Origin: Ruegeria atlantica
Lineage (GTDB): Bacteria; Pseudomonadota; Alphaproteobacteria; Rhodobacterales; Rhodobacteraceae
Assembly (NCBI RefSeq): GCF_001458195.1
Contig: NZ_CYPU01000039.1
Span: 496,093 to 560,092 of the forward strand
Reading direction: 5' to 3'
DNA: 64,000 nt
Shown: piece after piece, positions 27,103-37,200 of the stretch
How positions within the stretch are numbered: position 1 is the stretch's first letter
Layout of the letters: each line of letters opens with the position of its first letter
Notes under the pieces: generated by a model
Databases searched by the model: none
Told to the model about the DNA's origin: nothing
Seen by the model: the letters and a program-made list of their open reading frames with translations, nothing else
Position numbers and translations under genes: made by a program

Positions 27103-27465
27103 TCAGGCGTTTGCTTCGCGAATTTTGTCAGCCGCTTCTTTGTTGAATTCGACACCATTTTCGTCAAACAGCGTGTCCAATTCGCCCGACAGGGTCATCT
27201 CTGTGATGATATCGCAACCGCCGACGAATTCACCTTTGACGTACAGCTGTGGCACGGTCGGCCAGTCAGAATAATCCTTGATGCCCTGACGAACGTCTTC
27301 GTTGGCCAGAACATTCACATCGGCATATTCAACGCCCATGTAGTTCAGCACGCCGGCCACGCGGGACGAGAACCCACATTGGGGCATCTCTTTGGTGCCT
27401 TTCATGTAGAGCACCACATCGTTGGCTTTGACGGTTTCGTCGATCTGAGTCTTAACGTCGGTCAT
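27103..27465 (-). CDS. grxD: Monothiol glutaredoxin (Grx4/GrxD type)
   Basis: Carries [2Fe-2S] clusters and passes them to target proteins, often with a BolA partner. It has 120 residues with the diagnostic monothiol site MPQCGFSS and then WPTVPQLYVKGEFVGGCDI. It is the last gene of a four-gene minus-strand operon that starts with bolA and has two small membrane proteins between. Its start overlaps the preceding gene by 14 bases. ATG 27465 has a good upstream AAGGACAAG. Confidence 0.96.
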   Translation of the reverse strand: MTDVKTQIDETVKANDVVLYMKGTKEMPQCGFSSRVAGVLNYMGVEYADVNVLANEDVRQGIKDYSDWPTVPQLYVKGEFVGGCDIITEMTLSGELDTLFDENGVEFNKEAADKIREANA

Positions 27466-27742
27466 CTTGCTTGTCCTTTTCACCCGCGCCTGGGGCGGTC
27501 GTTTCATCTTTTGGCGGGTCCGGGACCCATTCTTCTTCCTCTAGTCGCCGATGCTCGGCCTGTGCCAGAGTCAGCGGATACAGCCCGTATCTTTCAATGC
27601 GGCCGACCTTGCTGATCTTGTCCGGGTCCGGGCGCATGTCGGCCAGCTTACGCTTTCTGTTGCGCTTCACATAGGCTTCGATAAGTGCCGCGGCAACTAT
27701 CAATGCTACAATGATGCCTATCCAGAAGAGCCAGCCGTTCAT
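27452..27742 (-). CDS. Small single-span membrane protein between bolA and grxD
   Basis: A 96-residue protein: one N-terminal membrane helix (WLFWIGIIVALIVAAALIEAY), then a basic patch (KRNRKRK) that keeps the rest in the cytoplasm, and a Pro/Asp/Lys-rich tail. The middle KVGRIERYGLYPLTLAQAEHRR looks conserved-type. It overlaps its neighbours (4 bases before, 14 after). Function is unknown; a membrane anchor for the iron-sulfur Grx-BolA pair is possible but unproven. Confidence 0.78.
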   Translation of the reverse strand: MNGWLFWIGIIVALIVAAALIEAYVKRNRKRKLADMRPDPDKISKVGRIERYGLYPLTLAQAEHRRLEEEEWVPDPPKDETTAPGAGEKDKQDDRR

Positions 27743-27975
27743 TTTTTGGGAGCCAGGGCTTTGGCGTATTCCTGAGGATCCATGCTAACGCGGACAGGGG
27801 TGGAATGACCGCGTCCGGCAGTCTCTCCTCCGCTTACAACAGCATCCCCATGCCCGGGCTTCACACCGTGCGTCGATTTCGCACTATCGCGCGAGAAACT
27901 GCTTCGGATAGCAAGCACCGCGCCGACAATAATGATGAGAGCGGCACCACTATATATCCAGACTGCTATCGTCAT
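27739..27975 (-). CDS. Small single-span membrane protein after bolA
   Basis: A 78-residue protein with an N-terminal membrane helix (VWIYSGAALIIIVGAVLAI), then a Ser/Gly/His-rich linker and a short end (STPVRVSMDPQEYAKAL). It overlaps bolA by 4 bases (ATGA) and the next gene by 4 bases. No family is recognised. Tight overlap shows that it belongs to the bolA-grxD operon. Confidence 0.75.
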   Translation of the reverse strand: MTIAVWIYSGAALIIIVGAVLAIRSSFSRDSAKSTHGVKPGHGDAVVSGGETAGRGHSTPVRVSMDPQEYAKALAPKK

Positions 27976-28208
27976 TCAGGCACTTTCGTCGTCAGTGCAA
28001 GCGCGTGCAGCTCCCCGTCCGCGCCGTCCATCTTGCCCTTCAGGGCCGCATAGACTGCGCGCTGCTGTTGCACCCGGTTTTTCCCGCGAAAACTCTCATC
28101 CACGACCATAGCGGACATATGCACGCCATCACTGCCGCCAACCTGAATTTCCGCATCCGGAAAGGTTTCGCGCAGTAGGGCTTCGATTTCGTGGGCGCTC
28201 ATCGGCAT
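27972..28208 (-). CDS. bolA: BolA-family protein
   Basis: A 78-residue BolA/IbaG-type protein that pairs with monothiol glutaredoxins in iron-sulfur trafficking. It has PDAEIQVGGSDGVHMSAMVVDESFRGKNRVQQQRAVYAALKG in the KH-like fold, with the conserved late histidine (GELHALAL). It begins the operon that ends with grxD. The ribosome site AGGAG is eight bases before ATG 28208; a second ATG two codons later is possible. The short length fits the IbaG/BolA2 class rather than long BolA1. Confidence 0.92.
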   Translation of the reverse strand: MPMSAHEIEALLRETFPDAEIQVGGSDGVHMSAMVVDESFRGKNRVQQQRAVYAALKGKMDGADGELHALALTTKVPE

Positions 28209-28292
28209 GTAGGTTTCTCCTGAAGGTCTTTCTCAAGATGTAGAGCGCCCAGACGGGGCGTGCAAGGGGAGGATAGGGGCCCTGAAACAACA

Positions 28293-28320
28293 AAACCTGC
28301 GCCGGGACTGGCGCAGGTTT
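28293..28320. terminator. Terminator between bolA and purL
   Basis: Stem AAACCTGCGCC / GGCGCAGGTTT (11 bp) with loop GGGACT, between the purL end and the bolA start. It ends purL on the minus strand. Confidence 0.85.
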
Positions 28321-28344
28321 CTTGTTGCAAAGATTGCTTCGGTG

Positions 28345-30504
28345 TTAGGCGACAGCCTCAGCAAAGCTGGTGCGGAACGTGGTAGCCAAATCCTCTAACG
28401 CGGCTTCCGAGTTGCCAACCCGAATGCTGTCGCCAGTGAACCGACCAACGGACACCAGAGGGACGCCTACCTGACCAGCAGCGATCATCAGTGCCTCGGC
28501 CTGATCAAAGTTGCACGCAACCAGATAGCGGGCCTGATCTTCGCCGAACAGAAACTCGGTCGTGGCTTCATCGAGGTGAACGCCGACGCCTGCGGATTCC
28601 GCCAGCTCAAAGGCTGCCAGCGCCAGACCACCGTCACCCAGATCGGTGCAGGCCTTGATCATCTCACGGTTGGCGCGGATGAATTCGCCATTGCGTTTTT
28701 CGGCATCCAGATCGACATGCGGTGCGTCGCCGTCTTCGCGGTTGAATACTTCAGCAAGCAGAGCGGACTGCCCAAGGTGGCCGTTGGTTTCGCCGATTAC
28801 CAGAGCCACATGACCTTCGCGAACCTCGTTGCCGATGATGTCGTCCGTGTGGTTTAGCAAGCCGACCGCGCCAATGGTTGGGGTCGGCAGGATCCCCTGA
28901 CCATCAGTTTCATTATAGAGCGATACGTTGCCCGATACGATCGGCATATCCAGCGCGGCTACGGCTTCGCCGATGCCCTGGATCGCGCCGACGAACTGGC
29001 CCATGATCTCGGGCTTTTCGGGGTTGCCGAAGTTCAGGTTATCGGTGGTCGCCAATGGATTGGCTCCAACGGCGGTCAGGTTGCGGTAGGCCTCTGCCAC
29101 AGCTTGCTTGCCGCCTTCAACGGGGTTTGCCCGTACATAGCGCGGGGTTACGTCGCTGGTGAAGGCAAGCGCCTTGTCAGTGCCGTGCACGCGGACCATG
29201 CCTGCGCCCAGACCCGGCGTGCGGGCGGTGTCGGCCATGACCATGGTGTCGTACTGCTCATAAACCCACTGTTTGCCTGCATAGTTCGGCGAAGCGAGCA
29301 AGGCGCGCAGACCGTCGATCGGGTCGATTTGCGGGACTTCAGCCAGTTCTTCGGCTTCTGGCGTGGGTTCCCATGGGCGGTCGTATTCCGGCGCCGTCGA
29401 GGACAGCTTGGACAGGACCAGATCGGCTTTGACTTCGCCGTTGTGGAGGATCAGGAAGCGGTCTTCGGCGATGGTTTCGCCGACGATTGCGAAATCCAGG
29501 TCCCATTTTTCGAACACGGCGCGGGCCTCAACCTCAAGCTCGGGTTTGAGGACCATCAGCATGCGTTCTTGCGATTCAGACAGCATCATCTCATAGGCTG
29601 TCATATCTTCTTCGCGTTGGGGAACGTTCTCCAGATCCAGACGCACACCCAGACCGCCCTTGTCACCCATTTCAACGGCGGAACAGGTCAGACCAGCCGC
29701 ACCCATATCCTGGATCGAGATCACAGCACCGGTCTGCATCAGCTCCAGCGTCGCCTCCATAAGGCGCTTTTCGGTGAACGGGTCGCCGACCTGAACGGTG
29801 GGGCGCTTTTCTTCGATGGTGTCGTCAAACTCGGCCGATGCCATAGTTGCGCCGCCAACGCCGTCACGTCCGGTTTTTGCACCCAAATACACAACAGGCA
29901 TGCCGACGCCAGAGGCCGCCGAATAGAAAATCTTGTCGCTGTCGGCCAGACCTGCAGCAAAGGCGTTCACAAGACAGTTGCCGTTATAAGCAGGGTGGAA
30001 CCGCACTTCGCCGCCCACGCAAGGGACACCAAAGCAGTTGCCGTAACCGCCAATGCCTTCGACCACGCCGTTGACCAGCTGGCGGGTCTTGTGGTGGCCG
30101 GGCTCGCCAAATGACAGCGCGTTCATCGAGGCGATGGGGCGCGCACCCATGGTGAAGACGTCGCGTAGAATGCCGCCAACACCTGTGGCTGCACCTTGAT
30201 AGGGTTCGATGTATGAAGGGTGGTTGTGGCTTTCCATCTTGAACACCACCGCCTGCCCGTCGCCGATATCCACCACACCTGCATTTTCACCCGGTCCGCA
30301 GATTACCTGAGGCCCAGAGGTTGGCAGGGTACGCAGCCATTTCTTGGACGATTTGTACGAACAGTGTTCGTTCCACATGGCCGAAAAGATGCCGAGTTCG
30401 GTAAAAGTCGGCTCGCGCCCGATAATCCCGAGGATCATATCATATTCGTCGGGCTTCAGCCCGTGTGCGGCAATCAGATCCGGGGTGATGGCGGGCTCTT
30501 GCAT
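28345..30504 (-). CDS. purL: FGAM synthase, small PurL subunit
   Basis: Phosphoribosylformylglycinamidine synthase, the fourth step of purine synthesis. The 719 residues match the small PurL that needs PurS and PurQ (both at 49 kb), not the 1300-residue fused form. Signatures: [23 protein letters not shown] near 92 and two AIRS-type ATP/FGAR modules ([33 protein letters not shown]). Stand-alone transcription unit closed by a terminator. Confidence 0.98.
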   Translation of the reverse strand: MQEPAITPDLIAAHGLKPDEYDMILGIIGREPTFTELGIFSAMWNEHCSYKSSKKWLRTLPTSGPQVICGPGENAGVVDIGDGQAVVFKMESHNHPSYIEPYQGAATGVGGILRDVFTMGARPIASMNALSFGEPGHHKTRQLVNGVVEGIGGYGNCFGVPCVGGEVRFHPAYNGNCLVNAFAAGLADSDKIFYSAASGVGMPVVYLGAKTGRDGVGGATMASAEFDDTIEEKRPTVQVGDPFTEKRLMEATLELMQTGAVISIQDMGAAGLTCSAVEMGDKGGLGVRLDLENVPQREEDMTAYEMMLSESQERMLMVLKPELEVEARAVFEKWDLDFAIVGETIAEDRFLILHNGEVKADLVLSKLSSTAPEYDRPWEPTPEAEELAEVPQIDPIDGLRALLASPNYAGKQWVYEQYDTMVMADTARTPGLGAGMVRVHGTDKALAFTSDVTPRYVRANPVEGGKQAVAEAYRNLTAVGANPLATTDNLNFGNPEKPEIMGQFVGAIQGIGEAVAALDMPIVSGNVSLYNETDGQGILPTPTIGAVGLLNHTDDIIGNEVREGHVALVIGETNGHLGQSALLAEVFNREDGDAPHVDLDAEKRNGEFIRANREMIKACTDLGDGGLALAAFELAESAGVGVHLDEATTEFLFGEDQARYLVACNFDQAEALMIAAGQVGVPLVSVGRFTGDSIRVGNSEAALEDLATTFRTSFAEAVA

Positions 30505-30607
30505 CGTTCGTCCTTGTCCAGGTTGGCCGGGATTGCGGGCCTTTTAGGGCAAGGTGCCGTCTGTGGAAAGGGTCAAGTCAGCGCAGGCCGATTGTGAAAG
30601 TAAAAAA

Positions 30608-30633
30608 CGGAACCGGCGATTGGGCCGGTTCCG
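30608..30633 (-). terminator. Strong terminator after the MscS gene
   Basis: Ten-base-pair stem CGGAACCGGC / GCCGGTTCCG with a six-base loop; on the minus strand it is followed by six T. Confidence 0.92.
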
Positions 30634-30693
30634 TCTGTTGTTTGGACCTCGCGGGTGTCACCCGCTGACGTATCAGCGGATGATCCGTTATCG

Positions 30694-32943
30694 TTAAGCT
30701 GGGTTCTGCGCCTTTCTGGACGCATCTGCAGCCGCAGCGCCAACTGCTGCTTTTTGTTCTTCGGTCAGGTTTTCAGCTTCGTCCAGTCCCGGGATGGCGA
30801 CACGAACTTCGCGACGGGCAAAGTCGATGCCGTTTTCCTTGAAGGCAGCCTTGACCCGGTTGAAGATCTCTTTGCGCAGGGTGAACTGCTTACCCGGTTT
30901 GGCCATGAACTTCCCGCGGATGATCATGCCGACATCGTCAAAGTCGAACACGCCCTGAGATTTGAAAGGCTGTAGGAATCCGTCCTTGTGAACCTCGTCC
31001 TCCATCATCTCGGCACCGATCTTCTTGAAGATCTTCTTCACCTTGTTCGGGTCTGTATCGAAGGGCACGGTGAATTTCAGCTTCATGATGACCCAGTCGC
31101 GGCTGAAGTTGGTGATCTTCTGAATCTCACCATAGGGGATGGTGTGAACCAGGCCGCGGTGGTGGCGCAGTTGCATGGAGCGGATCGAGATCTTTTCGAC
31201 CGTTCCCATGGTGCCGCCGATATCGACATATTCACCAACCCGGAACGCATCGTCGATCAGGAAGAAGATTCCGCCGACAATGTCCGAAACCAGCTTTTGC
31301 GCACCAAAGCCGATGGCCAGGCCAAGAATACCGGCACCAGCAAGCAGCGGCGTGATATCCAGACCCAGCGCGCCAAGCGCGAGCAGGACAAAGATCACCG
31401 CAATCGCAACCTGAGCGGTCACGCGCAGCAGGGGCAGAACCGTCGCCAAACGTGATCCACCAGAACCGCCGCCTTCGCCCGCTTCCTGATCGGGACTTTC
31501 TTCAGCCGCAGTTTGTTCCTTGGCCAGCCGCCGATTGATCCACAGCGAAACGACTTCGTTCAGGATGTAGCCAACAGCAATGATGATGAAGAACTGTATT
31601 AGCTTGCTGCCAGACTCATCTCCACCGCCCGCGATTTCACTGAGGTCGAGATCCCAAGCCCGGGCGATCATCAGGATGACAAGAATGCCAGCCAATACCC
31701 TACCGATGCGAATATAGCTGCGTTTGGTAGACTTGTATGCGCGCTCGGCCACCGGCCCTCCGCCCAGCATCGGCGGTTGCAGATGGCGAACCAGCCCACG
31801 TATCAGCGTATCCAAGGCAGGTGCGATCAGCAGCCAAGCCATGGTGGTGAAATGCGCCCCCTTGACCAGCAGCGCCAAGGACGAAGGATTGCGTTGCGCT
31901 ACGATAAACTCGACCAGCAGCCAGATTACCGCCGACACGCCGATTGCGAAGTAGGGGTAGTAGTGGGCGACTTCCTCATCAAACTTGGAGTAATCAGGGT
32001 CGGTACCCAACATCATCTGAGACAGGCCTTCGCGCGCGGTCCAGGCGATGACGCCGATATAGATATGGATCGCTGCGTTCAGCCAGAAACCAATGCGTGT
32101 TTCGCCGCTGGTAATGCCGTTCAGCCTGTTGAAATGAAGCAGGAACAGCGTGAAACCGACCAAAATAAGCAGGCCGATCAGGTTGCGGTGAAGATATTTC
32201 GCCCAGTGATCATCGATGTTCACCAGCCGGTAGTGAGGTTTGCTGGGTGCAAGTACGAACCGCGAGGCCGCTGCGCCCAAGCGTGGAATCCAGATCAGGT
32301 AGAAAACGAAGGGTGCCGCGTAGGTGATTTGTTCCGGAGACAGAAGCCCACGCCCAACCGCGCGGATGACGACATAGAACACGACCAATCCTGCGATCTC
32401 GCGGCAAAACCGGCGAAACAGATAACTGACGGCGCCCCAAAGGTCATTTTCATCCCCAACTTCAGCATGTTCGTGCCACCGCCGAGTAAGGAATTCGAAC
32501 AGCTTTTCCGCGAGGAAGCCGACGACAAGTACGCTGAGGATCAGGCCCAACAGGGTGAACGCGCCGGTTGTACCAAAGGTTGCCGAAAAGTTTTTGAAAG
32601 CGTCGGCTTGCGCACTGAAGATGTTCGGGACCGTGACGATAACCTGTGTCCACGACGCCACCATTTCGGCCCAAATCTCATTGATTTCCGTGATTGGGTC
32701 TTCGCGCTCTTCCGCTTCGGCGGCGTTTTTTTCCGCGACCGCGTCCAGACGCTCCAACAAGATCGCGCGGACCTGGTCGTCGGACATACGTGCGACCATG
32801 TCATCGACTTGTTCGGGCGTCAGATCCTCGGGAATTGTGACGGTAGTAGGTGCACTAGAGGTACTAGTGACCTGGGCAAGTGCTGGCCCAGTTAATAGCG
32901 CAATGGAGAAGAACGCCATTAACAGGCGAGTGAGGTGAAACAT
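30694..32943 (-). CDS. Large MscS-family mechanosensitive channel
   Basis: A pressure-release channel of the inner membrane, 749 residues, far longer than MscS (286). It has a signal peptide (LLMAFFSIALLTGPALAQ), a periplasmic N-terminal part rich in acidic residues, many membrane helices, then the MscS core: GLAIGFGAQKLVSDIVGGIFFLIDDAFRVGEYVDI near 560, followed by the beta domain (GTMGTVEKISIRSMQLRHHRG). The long N-terminus places it with MscK/YbiO-type channels. It is a single gene between purL and the candidate small RNA. Confidence 0.93.
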   Translation of the reverse strand: MFHLTRLLMAFFSIALLTGPALAQVTSTSSAPTTVTIPEDLTPEQVDDMVARMSDDQVRAILLERLDAVAEKNAAEAEEREDPITEINEIWAEMVASWTQVIVTVPNIFSAQADAFKNFSATFGTTGAFTLLGLILSVLVVGFLAEKLFEFLTRRWHEHAEVGDENDLWGAVSYLFRRFCREIAGLVVFYVVIRAVGRGLLSPEQITYAAPFVFYLIWIPRLGAAASRFVLAPSKPHYRLVNIDDHWAKYLHRNLIGLLILVGFTLFLLHFNRLNGITSGETRIGFWLNAAIHIYIGVIAWTAREGLSQMMLGTDPDYSKFDEEVAHYYPYFAIGVSAVIWLLVEFIVAQRNPSSLALLVKGAHFTTMAWLLIAPALDTLIRGLVRHLQPPMLGGGPVAERAYKSTKRSYIRIGRVLAGILVILMIARAWDLDLSEIAGGGDESGSKLIQFFIIIAVGYILNEVVSLWINRRLAKEQTAAEESPDQEAGEGGGSGGSRLATVLPLLRVTAQVAIAVIFVLLALGALGLDITPLLAGAGILGLAIGFGAQKLVSDIVGGIFFLIDDAFRVGEYVDIGGTMGTVEKISIRSMQLRHHRGLVHTIPYGEIQKITNFSRDWVIMKLKFTVPFDTDPNKVKKIFKKIGAEMMEDEVHKDGFLQPFKSQGVFDFDDVGMIIRGKFMAKPGKQFTLRKEIFNRVKAAFKENGIDFARREVRVAIPGLDEAENLTEEQKAAVGAAAADASRKAQNPA

Positions 32944-33054
32944 CGAATCTGTCCTCGACCATAAGTCTTGATGATTTTTTCGTGATCATATGCTTAAGTG
33001 CAGGATTTTCCCAGATGTTTCACCCATTTCAGATATGAATTTAGTGTTGCGGGC

Positions 33055-33082
33055 AAAAAAAGGCCGAGCACTAAGCTCGGCC
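33055..33082 (-). terminator. Rho-independent terminator, minus strand
   Basis: Stem GGCCGAGC / GCTCGGCC with loop ACTAA and, on the minus strand, seven T. It is 140 bases beyond the LysR stop and may end that transcript or a small RNA. Confidence 0.85.
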
Positions 33083-33134
33083 GTAGTCCAACAGGGAGGT
33101 GAAGATGATGAGCGTTACAGCATCACCGCCTTCG
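33055..33134 (-). ncRNA. Candidate small RNA with an anti-Shine-Dalgarno stretch
   Basis: On the minus strand, TTGATA (33164-33169) and TAAATG (33141-33146), 17 bases apart, could form a promoter. A start near 33134 would give an ~80-base RNA ending at the strong terminator. It contains CACCTCCC (33094-33101), complementary to a ribosome site, as in several small RNAs of this order. The -10 is weak, and the terminator might only end the LysR transcript. Low confidence. Confidence 0.35.
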
Positions 33135-33219
33135 ATTGCTCATTTAGGGGGCGGTTTGTGTACTATCAAGGTTTTATAGACTGATCGCAGATCATTGCCG
33201 CTATGCTACTGGTGCATAG

Positions 33220-34125
33220 CTACAGTTTTCCCATCTGCTTCAACTGCTTGCGCTGCGCAATGATTTCATCCTGAACAAAGTCGCGGAACGCCGCGACGCG
33301 TTTGGAATGGCGCAGTTCCTCGGGGTAGGCGAGATAAACCGGGACATCGGCGGTTTCGATATCCGAAAGGATCGACTGCAGATGCGGAAAGTCATGGGTC
33401 ACGTAATCCGGCAACACACCGATGCCGAGGTTGTGCAAAACACCCTGCAAAACACCGAAATAGTTGTTCACCGTCAACAGCGAGGTCGGATTGTAGGTCA
33501 TCAGGTGCCGGACCATCATTGCGCTTGCGCCGACCTGCGGGGCCGAGGGTGTCTGGCAGATCAACCTGTGTTTCGAGATGTCTTCGGGACTTTCCGGGCT
33601 GCCGCGTTCTTCCAGGTATTCCGGCGTAGCATAAAGCTGCATCTGCACGGTCATCAGGCGTTTTCGCACCAGATCGGCCTGGCTGGGCTCTTTCATGCGG
33701 ATGGCTACATCAGCCTCGCGCATCGGCAGGTCGAGAACACGCTCCTCCAGCATCAGGTCGATGTTCAGATCGGGGTATTGCTCGTATAGCTTCGGGAGGC
33801 GTGGCGCCAGCCACAGTGTACCGAAGCCAAACGTGGTGGTGACGCGCAGAACTCCGAACACTTCTTCTTCGCTGTCACGAATGCGGGCAGCGGCGGCGTC
33901 CAGACGTTTCGACATGGCTGATGTCGCGTCAAACAGCAACTCACCCTGTTCGGTTAGAATCAGGCCGCGGGCGTGGCGGTGAAAAAGCGTCGAATCAAGC
34001 GACTCTTCAAGTGCCCGGATCTGCCGGCTGACCGCGGATTGGGACAGATTCAGCTTGTCCCCGGCATGAGTCAGGCTGCCCGCATCCGCAACCGCGTGAA
34101 ATATCCTTAACTTGTCCCAATCCAT
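33220..34125 (-). CDS. LysR-family regulator, divergent from indolepyruvate oxidoreductase
   Basis: A 301-residue LysR protein: winged helix MDWDKLRIFHAVADAGSLTHAGDKLNLSQSAVSRQIRALE, then the co-inducer domain. It is divergent from the 1139-residue oxidoreductase gene over a 171-base gap with several inverted repeats, which makes it the likely regulator of that gene. Ligand unknown; an aromatic or branched-chain amino acid breakdown product would fit (inference). Confidence 0.92.
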   Translation of the reverse strand: MDWDKLRIFHAVADAGSLTHAGDKLNLSQSAVSRQIRALEESLDSTLFHRHARGLILTEQGELLFDATSAMSKRLDAAAARIRDSEEEVFGVLRVTTTFGFGTLWLAPRLPKLYEQYPDLNIDLMLEERVLDLPMREADVAIRMKEPSQADLVRKRLMTVQMQLYATPEYLEERGSPESPEDISKHRLICQTPSAPQVGASAMMVRHLMTYNPTSLLTVNNYFGVLQGVLHNLGIGVLPDYVTHDFPHLQSILSDIETADVPVYLAYPEELRHSKRVAAFRDFVQDEIIAQRKQLKQMGKL

Positions 34126-34154
34126 CGCCGCAACTTTCGTTATCCTTCCGAAGC

Positions 34155-34248
34155 CCTATATGAAATAGGTAACAAGTTCTACATTCAAACTGTTGAAACG
34201 TTACAATAACAGACTGATAGGTCCTATACAGGTCAGCTTTTTTGACCT
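34155..34248. promoter_or_regulatory. Inverted repeats in the LysR / oxidoreductase divergent gap
   Basis: CCTAT-ATGAA-ATAGG (34155-34169) and ATAGG-T-CCTAT (34217-34227) use the same half-site in opposite arrangements. AGGTCA (34230-34235) pairs with TGACCT (34243-34248). The repeated half-sites suggest an operator array for the divergent LysR protein. Confidence 0.5.
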
Positions 34249-34296
34249 AAAATGCGTATGAATGAAGCACACTGATCTGACGAGGGGAGGCGTCTG

Positions 34297-37200
34297 ATGA
34301 GTCAGCCACAAATATCGCTAAACGACCGGTTCGATCTTGAGAAAAACCCCGTTCTTTTGAACGGCACACAGGCGCTGGTGCGTCTTATGTTGATGCAGAA
34401 GGCACGGGACAGTGAGGCGGGTCTGAATACCGCAGGTCTTGTGACCGGATACCGCGGCTCGCCCCTTGGGGCTGTAGATCAACAGATGATACGAGCCCAG
34501 AAACATCTGGCTGAAAGCGATGTGACCTTTCAGTTCGGGCTGAACGAAGATCTGGCGGCCACGGCATTGTGGGGCAGTCAGCAGGCCGGCCTCCGCGGCG
34601 ACGGCAAGTTCGACGGCGTTTTTGGTCTTTGGTACGGCAAGGGGCCGGGCGTGGACCGATCCGGCGACGTGATGCGTCACGCGAACATGGCCGGAACCGC
34701 CAAACATGGCGGCGTTCTGATGGCGATGGGCGATGACCATACCGGCGAAAGCTCGACCGTGTTGCATCAATCTGAATGGTCTTTGGTCGACATGTACATG
34801 CCTGTGGTCAGCCCCGCTGGTGTGCAGGAAATCTTGGACTATGGTATCTACGGGTTCGCACTCAGCCGGTTTGCAGGCGTCTGGGTCGGCCTGAAGACGA
34901 TGAAAGACACGATCGAGGTTACTTCGGTCGTGGATGGCAGCCCGGATCGCATGAATGTGGTGGTTCCCGAATTCGACATGCCTGAAGGCGGTTTGAACAT
35001 TCGGTTGGGTGACACACCGCACCTTCAGGAAGCACGGGTCATCGACTATAAGCGGTTTGCGGCCGAGACGTTCTCGCGTGCGAACAAGATGGACAAGCGT
35101 GTCTGGGGCAAGCCGGGCGCGAAAATCGGGTTTGTTGCGGCCGGCAAGAACTGGCTGGACCTGACGCACGCCATGTCACTGCTGAAAATCGATGAGGCCG
35201 AGGCCGAGCGCTTGGGCATTACGACTTACAAGATTGGTCAGACATTCCCGCTGGATATGGCAGGCTTCCATGACTGGGCCGAGGGTTTGGACCTAATTGT
35301 AATCGTTGAAGAAAAACGAAAGCTGATCGAGGTTCAGGTCAAAGAGGCCATCTTTGACGACCGCCGCGGGCGTCGCGTCTACGGCTGGTACAAGGGCGGG
35401 GCCGGGACCTTGCATCGGGAAGAGCTGTTCCCGACACGTGGCGCACTGGACCCGATCATGATCGCCGAAAAACTGGGCGATATCCTGATCGAGGAAGGGC
35501 GCGATACAGACGGGGTGCGCGCCGGTATGGCCAAGCTTTCCGAGGCGCGCCGGGCGGATAATGCAGAAGAGATTGCAACGCGTTTGCCGTATTTCTGTTC
35601 AGGCTGCCCACATAACAGTTCGACCAAACTGCCCGACGGCAGCCGGGCCTATGCGGGGATCGGCTGTCACTACATGGTGCAGTGGATGGATCGGGAAACC
35701 ACCGGGTTCACCCAGATGGGCGGAGAGGGTGCGAACTGGATCGGCGAAGCGCCTTTCTCGACGACCGATCACGTGTTTCAGAACCTGGGCGACGGAACAT
35801 ACAACCACTCGGGCGTTCAATCGATCCGAGCGGCTCTGTCGGCTGGAACCAACATCACCTTCAAAATCCTGTTCAATGATGCCGTCGCCATGACGGGCGG
35901 GCAGGATAACGAAGGAGACCTAAGCGCAGAGCGGATCGTGGCCGAGGTCAAGGCAATGGGCGTTCAGCATGTGGCCGTGGTTTACGATGAAAAAGAAGAC
36001 GTGAACTTCAGGGCGATGCCGTCCGGCGTGGAAACCTTTGAGCGCGCCGAACTGATGAACGTGCAGAAGAAATTCCGCGAGATCGAAGGCGTTTCGGTCA
36101 TCGTCTACGTTCAGACCTGTGCGGCAGAAAAGCGTCGTCGTCGCAAACGGGGTACATTCCCGGACCCGGACAAGCGCGTGTTCATCAACTCGGACATTTG
36201 CGAAGGATGCGGCGATTGCGGGGTTCAGTCGAACTGTGTCTCGATCGTTCCAAAAGAGACCGAGTTGGGGCGCAAGCGCGCTATTGACCAGTCCAGCTGC
36301 AACAAGGATTTCTCTTGCCTGAAGGGGTTTTGCCCGTCTTTCGTGACGGTGGAGGGGGCCAAGATCCGCAAAGAAGCTACGACCGAGATCGATTTGCCGG
36401 ACTTGCCGATGCCCGTTCTGCCGACGATCAACGGTACGCATAACGTGGTCATTACCGGTATTGGCGGGACCGGAGTGGTCACTCTGGGCGCTGTGATGGC
36501 GCAAGCGGCTCAGATCGACGGCAAGGGCGCCGGGATGATGGAGATGGCGGGTCTGGCCCAAAAGGGTGGCGCGGTACACATCCACTGCCGTCTGGCCAAC
36601 CGACCCGAGGATATCAGCGCCATTCGCGTCGCCACAGGCGAGGCGCATGCACTGATCGGAGGCGACCTTGTTGTGTCCGCTGGGGCCAAAACCCTGGGTC
36701 TGACCCGCACGGGGCAAACCGGTGCCGTGGTTAACAGCCATGAAACCGTCACGGGCGACTTTACTCGCGACATTAACTTCCAAATTCCCGGCGATCGACT
36801 AGAGCTTGCGCTGCAAGCGCGGCTGAAAGAGGGCCTGTCGCTGTTCGACGCCACCGATCTGGCGCGCGCGGTGATGGGCGACTCAATTTACTCTAACATG
36901 ATGGTCCTGGGTGCCGCGTGGCAACGTGGTTTGCTACCGATCAGCCATGAAGCGATGTTACAGGCGATCGTGTTGAATGGGACCGCTGTTGATCGCAACA
37001 AACGCGCCTTTGATATCGGCCGTTGGGCCGTTCTGCATCCGCAGGACGTCACCGCGATTTTGAGCCCTCAGGTGACTGAGCTGCCAAAAACTTTAGAACA
37101 GCTGATTGATTTCCGTGCGCAGCACTTGACCGACTACCAAGGCGCCCGTCTGGCAAAACGTTATCGTAAGCTTGTCGATATCTTCGAGGATGAGACCGTC

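Noticed and set aside
29104..30114. 336-codon open frame opposite purL
   Set aside because: Antisense shadow of purL, caused by third-position GC bias.
33105..33179. 24-codon plus-strand ORF with a strong GGGAGG site (MMSVTASPPSIAHLG)
   Set aside because: Very short and without a clear promoter or terminator on that strand; the same bases are better explained as the anti-Shine-Dalgarno part of a minus-strand RNA.
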